A DNA stretch of 23,145 nucleotides, taken from contig JAUCBJ010006369.1 of NCBI GenBank assembly GCA_032718475.1, positions 1 to 23,145 on the forward strand. The letters run 5' to 3'. Of the stretch, positions 9,201 through 18,712 are shown in pieces. The notes beneath the pieces were generated by a model, which did not search any database, had not been told where the DNA came from, and saw nothing but the letters and a program-made list of their open reading frames with translations. The translations under genes and the position numbers were made by a program. The stretch comes from Nemertoderma westbladi. Its lineage: Eukaryota > Xenacoelomorpha > Nemertodermatida > Nemertodermatidae. Numbering within the stretch: the stretch's first letter is position 1; each line of letters begins with the position of its first letter.

Positions 9201-9640
9201 ATCGGTTTCGTTTGTTACTTTATTTGACTACTAAATCGGTTTCGTTTGTTACTTTATTTGACTACTAAATCGGTTTCGTTTGTTACTTTATTTGACTACT
9301 AAATCGGTTTTGTTTGTTACTTTATTTGACTACTAAATCGGTTTCGTTTGTTACTTTATTTAACTACTAAATCGGTTTCGTTTGTTACTTTATTTGACTA
9401 CTAAATCGGTTTTGTTTGTTACTTTATTTGACTACTAAATCGGTTTTGTTTGTTACTTTATTTGACTACTAAATCGGTTTCGTTTGTTACTTTATTTGAC
9501 TACTAAATCGGTTTCGTTTGTTACTTTATTTGACTACTAAATCGGTTTCGTTTGTTACTTTATTTGACTACTAAATCGGTTTCGTTTGTTACTTTATTTG
9601 ACTATTACATCGGTTTTGTTTGTTACTATATTTGACTACT
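6275..9640. repeat. 34-bp minisatellite, about 99 tandem copies with higher-order structure
   Basis: The unit contains AAATCGGTTTCGTTTGTTAC followed by TTTATTTGACTACT. From the first AAATCGG at 6275 to the degenerate last copy at 9641 the distance is 3366 bases, exactly 99 x 34, so the array has no net indel. Variation is limited to a few sites: CG or TG in the second CpG; unit ends TTTATTTG, TTTATTTA, TTAATATG or (first units) TTTATATG; and a rare GATAC. The GATAC variant occurs at about 7821, 8229 and 8909, spaced 12 and 20 units. The order of neighbouring variants repeats after each, which shows multi-unit duplication. The period is not a multiple of three and stops occur throughout, so it is not coding. 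Nearly all units carry AATAAA on the minus strand. Confidence 0.98.
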
Positions 9641-9649
9641 AACTCGGTG

Positions 9650-11700
9650 ATGGGTTTCGGATTGGGACGTTTGCAGACCCACAAAGTCTATGATTAATAT
9701 TTAATACGAACTTTCATATCAAACATTTATATTCTTAATTATATTTTATTTCTTATTTATTTATTTGAAATGTCTCTTTACTATTTTTTCTTGTCGTTCG
9801 TTATTGTAATTAGAGTAGGTTTATAAACTCGGCCGACTCTAATTAATAGCTGTCGGCTCTTTATTTTGGGTAAATTTTTAGTCCAAAGTGGAGTAAAGGA
9901 CGATAGGAACATTTTTTAGGTGCCAGTTTATAAAGATTTGTCAGGTCAATTATAGTCCTGGATTGTTTACACCTATAAATATTATCGGTGGGACTTTCTT
10001 CCAGATATTAACTTTATCCAGGTTCGCCGTGGTGACGACTTACGTTATCGACTTTAAAATATAATTCTATTTTTGTTACTAATCGAATCCAACGAACTGA
10101 ACATTTTTTTTATTTCCGTCGCGTTTTGTTTCCGATGCGTTGAGTAGTTTTAAGTTGTCGTTGTTCTGAGTTTTAAGATCTTGTTGTTTTTTGGTATATA
10201 TTGTGGACGAGCCTCGTTACTATAGTGAGCGATGCCATCCGTGTATATAATTAGTGTTTGGTGAATGGTGCAGTCTGTTTGTCTGATTAGCCGTTACTGC
10301 TGTCGCAGTCCGAATTGAGAAACTATTAGACCAAGTCTGTTTACTTCCACATGAGCTAAATCTTAATTCAAATGCATAATAAACTCCATCAAACGTATTG
10401 AAAGCCACAAAAGTAAATGGGTTGATCCCTAATTGGGATTTGGCGATTGAACACTTTGTAAATAATTAAAGATTAACCAGCGGTTTAATGGATGTCATTC
10501 CGAAATAATTATACGTCGTCAATACGGTAATAATTACAACTCACGAGTTCTATTTATCTTTATTTATTTATTATTTGCAATGATATCTATCTGTCGTGAT
10601 TTGTTTCACGTGTTGCTCGAAGTCACTAATGGTTGTTTTGAATTTAATTGTTTTTGTTTATATTATTTATGTGGTGTTTGTAGGTAATTTTAATTGTGGT
10701 TTGCGGTGAGTTTTATTCTGGTGCATTATTTATGTTGTAATTTAGACCAAATTAGTTGGTTCTCCTTTGTATTCAATAAATTCCGTTGTATTTGAGATAC
10801 TTCCGTTTTCGGCAACCTGTAAACAAGATATAGTCCAACACAGACCGGATACCTTTATCATTATAATACAATAATTCGGTTTATACTACACAGAACTACA
10901 CGACCTTTATTAATAATAATTTATTTATAATTATGATTGGAACTTGGAAAGATGAAATTTTCCATAATTTTCAATAAATTTTCAAACAATAAATTTTCAA
11001 AGATTATGTTACGAAAATATTACCTACGTTGAATTCAGAGTCACTTATAGATTTCCGGCATATCCCACATACAACTAAATACCATAAATATAATTATTGT
11101 ATCCCACCGGCGGGACTACAAATAATATCAGAATAGCACCAGGTTCCTTTAGACCTAATATCTAAAATAATTAATTATTTAGGAGTTCGATATTGATTGT
11201 AATTGTTCACTGGTGACTGACAGGTTCTGCTGCCTCTTATTACTGACTTTGTGATTAAACATTAACGAATACACGGCTTCTACTGAATTAATAGGTACAC
11301 AATAATATTTGCTGATATTTTCTGCACAAATTGATTATTTTGTTCACCTTTTAAATCGATCTATCCGGGTTCCAATCAAAATAAAATGGATTTAATAAAA
11401 ACAAATTATATGTTATTTTTGATTTGCGGTTTTTCTGCAGTATTTTGTGTGTTTTACTTAAAAACCTGTGTAATTTCCTTACTGGTGTGGTGATAAACTC
11501 TTCCAATATATTTTTGTTGTGTACTAGTATTATTAGTATTTTGTACTTAGTTTTTTTATTGCCATATTGGTTCTGGTTAGCTTTAAGGTTTTTGTGTGAT
11601 ATTTTCGTTTATATTAAGTTTACAACAGACTGTACGACTTATTTAAATTATAAATAAACCGTGGCATTCGAATTATTAATTTCTGTATTATTTTTTCCCC
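9650..11700. other. Gene-poor AT-rich spacer
   Basis: No gene is recognised over about 2 kb. The sequence is AT-rich with runs such as TTATTTATTTATT and a small internal repeat of AATAAATTTTCAAA near 10970-10998. A plus-strand hydrophobic open frame at 11424-11657 begins with TTG and has no homology I can recognise. Part of this region could be ATF6 3' UTR, but that cannot be read from sequence. Confidence 0.5.
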
Positions 11701-12117
11701 TCTGCTTTAACATATTACTACGTCTGCGCGATTGTTTAGCTCACAGCGCTGTGACACGCCACGGTATCCAGGGCCAAAAAGAACTCCTCGAGTAGTAGAA
11801 GCTAATGTTTTTCCACCGCAATGTATAAAATTATCTCTGAATCCGAAAAGCTTTTCATGCATAGCTGTGATAGAGATACAAATGTATGTACAAAACAAAA
11901 GGCCGGGTCTTTGATATTTTCAGATGTAAAATATTATTACTTTTTGTAGAATTTGATGCATTAAAAAAATTGGAAGGACTTCACTCACGTAGGGGTTGAA
12001 CCAGCGCTACTACGCAATAAATCCGCCACGGGTCACTGTCACACACTTTAGTATCTTAGTGACTTGGGCAACTGTTTGCAGTGGGCGATTTGGGTTGCGC
12101 GCGGTGGTTATCTGTCT
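11700..12117. other. Spacer with a weak tRNA/SINE-like box on the minus strand
   Basis: Most of this stretch has no recognisable function. On the minus strand, GGTTCAACCCC near 11990-12003 resembles a tRNA B box in a context that could be an old tRNA-derived SINE. No clear A box is visible, so the identification is weak. Confidence 0.25.
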
Positions 12118-12138
12118 GGGGGGGGGGGGGGGGGGGGG
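12118..12138 (+). repeat. Homopolymer of 21 G
   Basis: An uninterrupted run of 21 guanines. It is the longest of three long G tracts in the window (others at 20687-20701 and 23108-23122). Such runs can form quadruplex structures and are also prone to length errors in sequencing, so the exact length is uncertain. Confidence 0.95.
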
Positions 12139-12921
12139 TTGGCGTAGAAGTATAAATTTTGACATTTTCTTCTACACTTCTGGGCGGTGGGATGGACATG
12201 CTGATTAAAACGTTCGAAAATCATACTTATACCATCCGTTTCCTGCCCCAAATTACATTAATCCGTTCTCCAGTTATTGAATGTCGAAATAAAAATGGGG
12301 TTTATCATGGTGACGTTTTAAAATGAAAATAAAAGGTAAAAATATTTATATTGAAATGGTGGAATTTATATGCTGTGATCGCGTTTATAATATAAGTTAT
12401 AAGATCCACATATTTCGAAAGTTAAATGGTTCTAATAGTTGCAGGAATGGAGGAAACTGAAAATGTCGTCAATGATGGGTCATTTCTTGAACAACGACCG
12501 TAAATTATTGCGAAAAATTATTTATAAACTATTATTATTATATATTACTATAATTTTGTGTGTTTTTGTCTTTTTCACGTGCCAAATATTACCCCTTGTC
12601 CCTCAGAAGTTCAGTTGACACGATCATCTACTCTCCCCTGAATGAAGTAGGCTAAGACGCCAAAAATCCCTGTATAGGTTTATGAATACTTAATGTAATA
12701 TAAATAAATATGACGTGTAGGGTAAAGGTATATCTTAATATTTCGAAATAAGGCACAATACGGCACAAACACATAAATATGAGCATGAAGAACAAGAACA
12801 TACGATTAATACGCTAGGATTGTAATATAAGATATAAATAAATAAGTTACACACAGAATCTTGTTTACTAAATAAAAGCACCATTTTGCTCAATAAAATC
12901 ATAAAATACAATAAATTAACT
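12139..12921. other. Spacer, probably including the SLC38A9 3' UTR
   Basis: No gene is seen. The part next to 12921 should be the 3' UTR of the minus-strand SLC38A9 gene. No canonical AATAAA on the minus strand was found in the first 200 bases after the stop, and there is no A-rich tail of a retrocopy. Confidence 0.45.
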
Positions 12922-14619
12922 TCAAATGAAAAACTGGGCGACAAAGTTACCAAGTCCAATCAGAATAATAAAAGAGTGAATTATTAGTTTGAATGGAGAC
13001 AAAGTACCTTTCTCCCGTTCTTCTAGAATGTAGACTAGACAAGGAAGTGTAGCGACATAGGCGAGCCCGCAGAACGCCCCAGAGAACCTGATGATGGTCC
13101 CAATATCCGGGACAAATCGAGCTATAGTACAGCAAAAACCAATGAGGATGACGTTAAGCACAATAACGTGGACCATGCTCGGGTAGATACTCTTAAACAC
13201 AGCGTAGAAGAACTGAATCCTGAAGATGTATAGGAGAAGTGGGAAGACAGTAAACATCTGGAAGAGAAGACACAGTCGAGCTATAAAGGCGAGGATGTCA
13301 GAAGGTAGGAAATTATCAAGGAAGTTAGATGTGATGCACCACTTCTGTTCTGGGAATGTTACGTAGAAGACACTGCCGACATATATGTAGGTGAGAGCGC
13401 CGAGGAGATAGGCAATGAACAAGTCTCTGGAGTTGTTCTCCGGGTTGCGTTGGTTACGTGCTATCGAGATGACACAGTTGTGAGTGAAGAACCCCAAGGA
13501 CAGGATTCCCGTGAGAACGGTGAAGGTTGGGGTAATTTCGGGAACATTCTGGGGAGAGCCAGACATGTCATATGAGAAGTTAAGTCCCCAGAAAATAGCC
13601 TTAATGGTTATTAATAGGATGATGTAGATGATGGCGACAGTACCAAGGGAGTTAAATTTAGTGAAGAAAGTCGGAGACTTAAGGTTCACAACGGGGAATA
13701 TTAAAAGGATTAAGAAAAAGGGTACTGTCTCGGGGTTGGACCATATTTTGGCGAATTCCCTTGCCGATGGGTCAATATCATCGGATGGATTACTCCACAT
13801 GAAAGGAGCAGAAGTGTAGTTAACAGTAGAGTTGCCAGTGTCGGTTGCCGGGCAATAGGAATCCGACCATTGGTTGATCTCATGGATATTAGAACCTCCG
13901 GTTACAACAGATTTGTAAGAGAAAACGACCATGTTGTACAGAAAGTTGGACATTAGCACCCAGTAAGCTGAAATCGCACCTACAACGGCAAGAAGAGAGA
14001 AAACTATAGAGGCACCTTCGCCTGCAGGGCCCATGTATTTGCGGCAAACGTCTGAGAAATCGATAAGATTGTCTTCTGTATCAGTAGTAACTGACAATTT
14101 ATCACTCTTCAAGGATGATGTCGATTTAAGAACAATATTGGCAGTATAGAAAGTCAGTCCGGCGGTTAGTACTGTTATAACTATACCGGTAGCAAAGCCT
14201 GCCTGTCCTACAGCCCAAGGGAGGCTGAGAGTGGAGGTTCCTAACATCGTAGACCACAGAGCGAATATGGTAACGACAGCGCTCTGAGTCCCCGGCACGG
14301 TTGCGAGGTTCAGCATAATGGTGAGGGGTTCCCTCGGGATCACATGGTCTGGCATCACGAGGCGGCGTCCGCTCGCGGTGTCAGTTAGTCGGTTGTAGTA
14401 GCGGTAGCGTTGGATGGAGGCGAGATCGGCTGCCGAATGGCGACGTGAGTTCTGTCCGGAAGGATCGCTGTGGTACGCGATGCGGTGTTTCTTGGCTACG
14501 TCCGATTGGTTGTCGCACATAGCGTTCCCCAAAACATTTCTCATCTTCCGTGACGTCACATCTCCCTTGAGTAACGGGGTAAATTCGTCGCTCTGCTCTA
14601 CTTCCGAAGGGCCACTCAT
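12922..14619 (-). CDS. SLC38A9: Lysosomal amino-acid transporter / arginine sensor SLC38A9
   Basis: 565 residues in one uninterrupted minus-strand frame, close to the length of the human protein (about 561). SLC38A9 sits in the lysosomal membrane, senses and transports amino acids, and signals arginine to Rag-Ragulator and mTORC1. A cytosolic N-terminus of about 110 residues includes the RYRYYNRL segment and MPDHVIPREP, matching the Rag-binding region. About eleven hydrophobic helices follow, starting with LWSTMLGTSTLSLPWA. Other family blocks are AYWVLMSNFLYN, LKSPTFFTKFNSLGT, FFTHNCVISI, FLDNFLPSD and the C-terminal VAQFFI. Luminal sequons (NST, NYT) lie near the cysteine in SYCPATD, which probably pairs with the one in KWCITSN. 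The frame is open upstream, but ATG 14619 has A at -3 and starts MSGPSEVEQ. E12-FTPLL is an acidic dileucine-type sorting motif. No introns, and convergent with ATF6. Confidence 0.95.
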   Translation of the reverse strand: MSGPSEVEQSDEFTPLLKGDVTSRKMRNVLGNAMCDNQSDVAKKHRIAYHSDPSGQNSRRHSAADLASIQRYRYYNRLTDTASGRRLVMPDHVIPREPLTIMLNLATVPGTQSAVVTIFALWSTMLGTSTLSLPWAVGQAGFATGIVITVLTAGLTFYTANIVLKSTSSLKSDKLSVTTDTEDNLIDFSDVCRKYMGPAGEGASIVFSLLAVVGAISAYWVLMSNFLYNMVVFSYKSVVTGGSNIHEINQWSDSYCPATDTGNSTVNYTSAPFMWSNPSDDIDPSAREFAKIWSNPETVPFFLILLIFPVVNLKSPTFFTKFNSLGTVAIIYIILLITIKAIFWGLNFSYDMSGSPQNVPEITPTFTVLTGILSLGFFTHNCVISIARNQRNPENNSRDLFIAYLLGALTYIYVGSVFYVTFPEQKWCITSNFLDNFLPSDILAFIARLCLLFQMFTVFPLLLYIFRIQFFYAVFKSIYPSMVHVIVLNVILIGFCCTIARFVPDIGTIIRFSGAFCGLAYVATLPCLVYILEEREKGTLSPFKLIIHSFIILIGLGNFVAQFFI

Positions 14620-14767
14620 TTTGCAATTTTGGTTGTAAGTACTGAAGTAAGTGCTGAAGTGTATAATGAAAGGTACAGGTACAGAGGTACACAACACACA
14701 CAGTACTGCAGTATCAGAGTCTTCCAGTAGGGAACGTACTGTATAGGCCTATATCTGTATATAGGCC
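14620..14767 (-). promoter_or_regulatory. SLC38A9 5' UTR/promoter interval
   Basis: Only about 150 bases separate the SLC38A9 start codon from the edge of the hAT-like insertion at 14776. The interval contains AGTACTG-type repeats near 14636-14660 and two AGGCCT-like palindromes near 14745-14766. No TATA box is evident. Any core promoter not in this interval would lie within transposon-derived DNA. Confidence 0.35.
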
Positions 14768-15000
14768 ATGGTACACAGCCGCGGATCCACAATAGGGGCG
14801 CGTGGCGCCGCGCACCATAGAATTTTTGAGAAGGAAAATAAAAAGAGTAAAATTTCTAAAAATACATTGTTTTAGATTTATTATTGATAGTTACGATAAA
14901 ACATACAAGGTCCGTCAACACTCGATAACCCCAAGCGGAATCCACATTCACAACTTCCATATCCATACCATCATCCACAATATAAAATCGCTGTAAACCT

Positions 15001-15661
15001 TCCCAAGGGCGCGCTCCATGTAGGGGGGTATCACCTTGGCGTAATACTGTAGATCAGCAGTATGGAGTTATGGGCTGGCTATACATTGTAGAGCTAGAAA
15101 CATGGCCTTGCTTTACCTGAACTGAAAGACCACTAACAACCCATGTAATGGTAAAGCATCAACCATGGGGCCATTTGTAAAGTATATTGCTGTTATATTT
15201 GGTGGGTCGGGTCTCTGCAAGCCAAACCAATTATATTTGTGAACTACTAGCTACTACTGGGAGGGAAAGGGAATTCTTTGAAGTTCACCGTGTTGTCTCC
15301 AATGCCCAAACCTCAATAATATAGCCAGGAGCGAAGGAGGCTACCTCTACAAACCCTCCAGAGATTGGCTAAATGTCTGGTCATATATCTTATCCAAGGC
15401 GCTACATTGGTTTGGTAGCAAGCACCTTCCTCATCATACACTTATGTGTGGCAGCCAGCCAAGCTCAGAACCACATTAATTGAACGGAAGAAAAGACCTT
15501 GCCTCCTAACCTTAACACAATAGCTCCAAGATGATTGGACAAAGGACTTTACACCAAAATGGTGGTGAATGCCTGTTAAAGGAATGCCTGTTCACCACCA
15601 TGGGTGATCTTCCAGTATATTTCCCAAGTTGCCTTGGTTCCCACTTACCGACCTTCCAAGG
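15001..15661 (-). mobile_element. Repeat-derived sequence, probable 3' body of the interrupted SINE
   Basis: This stretch is more GC-balanced than its surroundings and is cut at 15661 by the nested element. Its continuation after the target-site duplication is the tRNA-like head at 16942-17080, so at least the part next to 15661 belongs to that SINE. A hairpin with 9-bp arms, GGTGGTGAA and TTCACCACC, lies at about 15562-15600 and encloses a direct repeat of ATGCCTGTT. The left boundary of the element is not visible. Confidence 0.45.
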
Positions 15662-16938
15662 GGTAACAGACGTTTCGGTCTAAGACGTTTTGGCCTAGGA
15701 CATTTCGTTCCAATAAATGAAATACAAGATTTGCTTGTCGGACGTTTTGGCCCAAAGATTCACTTTACTCCCTTAAATAAACTATTAATAATAAGTTATT
15801 CAATATATTTGTTTTGTAGTTGTTACGTTCGTTACAAGAGGAGTTGTCAGTAGCTGCTCCGACACTTGTTTGAAAGTCGTCAAGATCGAAGTTCTACATT
15901 ATATTTATAAATAATAACTAATGTAATATTATTATTATTATTATTTATTAATATAAATTTACACCATACTGTAACGTAGAACTACGATAACATATGCTGA
16001 TAAATTAACTTTAGTTAATACAGTTAGATAATTAAAAGTAAGTAATAGTAAAGGTAATAGGTAAAGTAATAAAGGTAAAGTAATAGTTAAAAACATACGT
16101 ATTTTAAAATGTGAGTCAATAAATAAAGTACATTAAAATACACCGAATTAAAATTATTACTGTATTTTAATGTTAGACTTAAAAATATAATAGATAAGAA
16201 ATATTCCATTAAAGGAGCATTGCTAATAATTATGACATAGACTGGATGTCATATAGAATGCGATAAAATATATGCGTATTAAATTTAGATGAAATATATG
16301 GGTATTAAATTTAAATTTAGAGGAAATATATGCGTATTAAAAGGACCAGAGTGGATGTGAAATGAAATAAAATATGTATTAATAAAAGCATTACGTCGTT
16401 ATCTATGGGTATAAATCATCTATCATCGAGATGAGTGTTATTGTTTCAGCAGATCATTAAGACATAGCTGCAACACATTGTCCAGCTACAAGAATTATCA
16501 ATTTAGTAATGTTTAAAATTAATGAAGTATCTCCAAAATATATCGATCAGACGAGATTAAAGCCCTAAATGGTTCGTGAAATTGATTCGCTTTAGTAGTT
16601 TATTAGCAATGTGGTACTCGGTACCAAACGTTTTGTTCTGACATGCATTTTTTCGGCCGCAAAACATAATGGGGCAGAGCACCACATGCATAATGTTTAT
16701 TTTATTTTGATTGAAATAAATTAAATAACCATTTCATGAAAGATATTTCATAAAGTGTTTATATGTTATTGTGAAATTATAATAATTTTAATGAATAATT
16801 ATTATCATATCAAACAAGTTGGCCTTTTCGTTCGGTTACAGTCATGGGCCGAAACGTCCGGGCCGAATCGTCCGGGCCGAAATGTCCGGGCCGAAACGTC
16901 CTGGACCGAAACGTCCTAGGCCAAAACGTCTGTATACC
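15662..16938. mobile_element. Non-autonomous inverted-repeat transposon nested in the SINE
   Basis: The left end begins GGTAACAGACGTTTCGG and the right end finishes AAAACGTCTGTATACC, in inverted orientation. Both are built of tandem 14-15-bp units around GGCCGAAACGTCC (six in the right arm, 16848-16933, fewer on the left). A perfect 9-bp direct repeat, CTTCCAAGG, flanks the element at 15653-15661 and 16939-16947; it could also be read as 8 or 10 bp. The AT-rich interior has no protein but carries short tandem motifs such as AAATATATGCGTATTAAATT (about 16262-16345). The superfamily is not determined. Confidence 0.8.
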
Positions 16939-16941
16939 CTT

Positions 16942-17080
16942 CCAAGGATGAAAGCCCGGGTTGGGCTAGGCAGCTGCATTTAAAGCATCGTGCCCAAATA
17001 ATGCTGCCCCATCTAGGGATCGAACCAGGACTTCCTGAATGGAAGCCCAGGAATGTCACCACTAGACCAAGCTGCTTAAT
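16942..17080 (-). mobile_element. tRNA-derived SINE head
   Basis: On the minus strand an RNA polymerase III A box (TGGTCTAGTGG, 17069 to 17059) is followed about 33 bases later by a B box (GGTTCGATCCC, 17026 to 17016), the spacing of a tRNA. The T-stem is mismatched, the anticodon arm has an oversized loop and the acceptor ends do not pair, so this is a SINE head and not a working tRNA. The A box resembles the Glu/Asp/Gly type. The body continues across the nested transposon into 15661 and lower coordinates. Confidence 0.7.
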
Positions 17081-17199
17081 TTGTTACTAATTATTATTTA
17101 ATATATAGGCCTATGATTTAAATAAATTATCATTATTTCATCTCCTAGAATTAATAACTGTCAATCCGTTAAATGTTCAATGAGTAATAACTATTTACA

Positions 17200-17335
17200 T
17201 ACTTGTGTGTAAAGTAGCACTTTACAGTGTGATGATCCGAGTGGCTTTGTTTACACGAACGAACGTAGTGAGTGAGTCCAAATAAAGTCACGAGGATCAG
17301 AACACTGTAAAGTACTTTGTAACAAGTGAATGTAG
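17200..17335. repeat. Imperfect foldback of about 120 bp
   Basis: ACTTTACAGTGT at about 17219-17230 and its complement ACACTGTAAAGT near 17302-17313 start two imperfect arms of about 34 bp. The outer flanks (ACTTGT near 17202 and ACAAGT near 17322) extend the pairing. It may be a small MITE or a structured remnant of the hAT interior. Confidence 0.55.
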
Positions 17336-18305
17336 TTTTATTCCAAAATTGTAACATTACGAAATTATTGTATATATATTTATAAGTGATAGAAATTGCA
17401 CAAATTAAATTAGTTGCTGTATAAAAAATAAATGTAAAAATGACATAAATTATGTTATAAAAAAGTTAGCTTATATTTATGGTGGCGTTTGGAGCCATGT
17501 TAATAGTTTATAGCTACTGGTTATTAATAGCTACAGGTAGGTAATGCAGTAGGCCTATCTTTCTGACTGGCAATTAATATTAATTAAAACCTATTGTTTA
17601 CGTGGTAACCGCAACGACGCCGTAACATTACAGCTCGCCGTCGGGACATTACGACATAATAATACACCAATACAATACTAAATGTACAGGCCAATACAAT
17701 ACTGTACTTTCCTCTAAAGTTTTAAAGAGCTAAATAACAACTCGATGTTAATACTAACGGCATTGAGTAATGTTACTATTTTGGAATAAAATAAATATTT
17801 TTAAAATTAAATAAAATATTTTTAGTCATCGAATATCCTGAATAATCCATAGAAAATGGTGATGTGCTGGTGTGGTGGATGGTGCTTCCCTACCTTATGT
17901 ACACATTTAAACTTTGCAATATAGTAGATTTTTGTCGTTGTTTGCAATTTTCGTATAACGTTTCATATAGTTTCCGTGCGGTTACATGTCAGTCTCCTTT
18001 GAATGTTCATGCCCTATTGATGTGTCCAATAAAGGTTTGTATTATAAATAGAAAAAAAAAATAATAAAAAAAATATAATCGCTAGAAAATATCAGATAAT
18101 CGAATGACACATTTTATAATTTTTGCATGAAAATTTTATATTAAAATCTAAATAATAATCCGGGGTGTGAGTCCGTCCCCTTTCCCCTCACCAGGGCAAC
18201 AGGGGTTCTACCCCACGGAAACCGCTGGGGCAGCGCCCTTAGACCAAAAGATAAACTTCACAAATTGTGCGCACCATAGAAATTAAATTCCTGGATCCGC
18301 CCCTG
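17336..18305. other. Right part of the hAT interior, AT-rich
   Basis: No gene is seen. Most of it is AT-rich. A GC-rich patch at about 18160-18240 with runs of C and G lies just inside the right terminus. The plus-strand open frame at 17864-18064 begins with TTG and has no recognisable domain. Confidence 0.45.
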
Positions 18306-18477
18306 ATGGTACAGGGTAGAGTACGGTGCGTTGGTTATACCAGCAGCAGTTTTAGGGCTTTTATTTTCTGTAGATCTGAAAAATAACAAGTGACGGGTTG
18401 TAAAGAAACGGTCATAAAAAAAACAATCCACTGGTAGCGCTTACGAATTTGAGTTCCTGGTTACAAATCTGAGTTTA

Positions 18478-18656
18478 AGAATGCTGTGCCGGCTTGTCTA
18501 CAAAATTGCGCCGCCACAATTCCCTATCACCAATGACATTTGCTAGATCATCCGCATCTTCATTCAAGGCCAGTGTCCTTTAAGATGCGTCTCCAGAAAG
18601 TCATGGGCTGTCCACCATGCTTATTCACTCCATGAGACTGCCAAAGTACAAGACTA
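18478..18656 (-). mobile_element. LINE 3'-end fragment, copy 2
   Basis: Nearly identical to 1701-1870 of copy 1 in the same orientation. It starts from the common 3' terminus (AAGAATGCTGTGCCGGCTTG on the plus strand) and stops after about 180 bases. It covers only the last part of the LINE's C-terminal coding region and is severely 5'-truncated. A small insertion, ATTC, is seen in the CTTCATTCAAGG stretch compared with copy 1. Confidence 0.9.
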
Positions 18657-18712
18657 TTTACAAGTCTACTGGTCCATTTACAAGTTACTTTATAGAACTG
18701 TAGATATCCTCT

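Larger units (their letters stand above)
14776..18305. mobile_element. Old hAT-type insertion, 3.5 kb, carrying nested elements
   Basis: The right end is CCTGGATCCGCCCCTG, the complement of a typical hAT terminus CAGGGGCGGATCCAGG. The left end, CAGCCGCGGATCCA, matches it at most positions. A perfect 8-bp direct repeat, ATGGTACA, lies immediately outside both ends (14768-14775 and 18306-18313), as expected for hAT. A sub-terminal motif, GCGCACCATAGAA, occurs near both ends in direct orientation. No transposase is recognisable inside. The interior holds the SINE, the nested element at 15662-16938, and AT-rich filler. Alternative: two separate hAT copies that recombined. Confidence 0.65.

Noticed and set aside
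6275-9640. CRISPR-like regular array
   Set aside because: The 34-bp units abut directly with no unique spacers, and the context is a eukaryotic gene neighbourhood. It is a minisatellite.
11424-11657. Hydrophobic plus-strand frame, possible small membrane protein
   Set aside because: It begins with TTG, lies in T-rich DNA that yields hydrophobic residues by composition, and shows no family features.
14620-14697. Longer SLC38A9 N-terminus starting at 14697
   Set aside because: That codon is GTG. The first ATG, at 14619, has A at -3 and gives a family-typical length.
17012-17075. Functional tRNA gene
   Set aside because: A and B boxes are present, but the T-stem, anticodon loop and acceptor stem do not fold properly, and flanking SINE body sequence is present.
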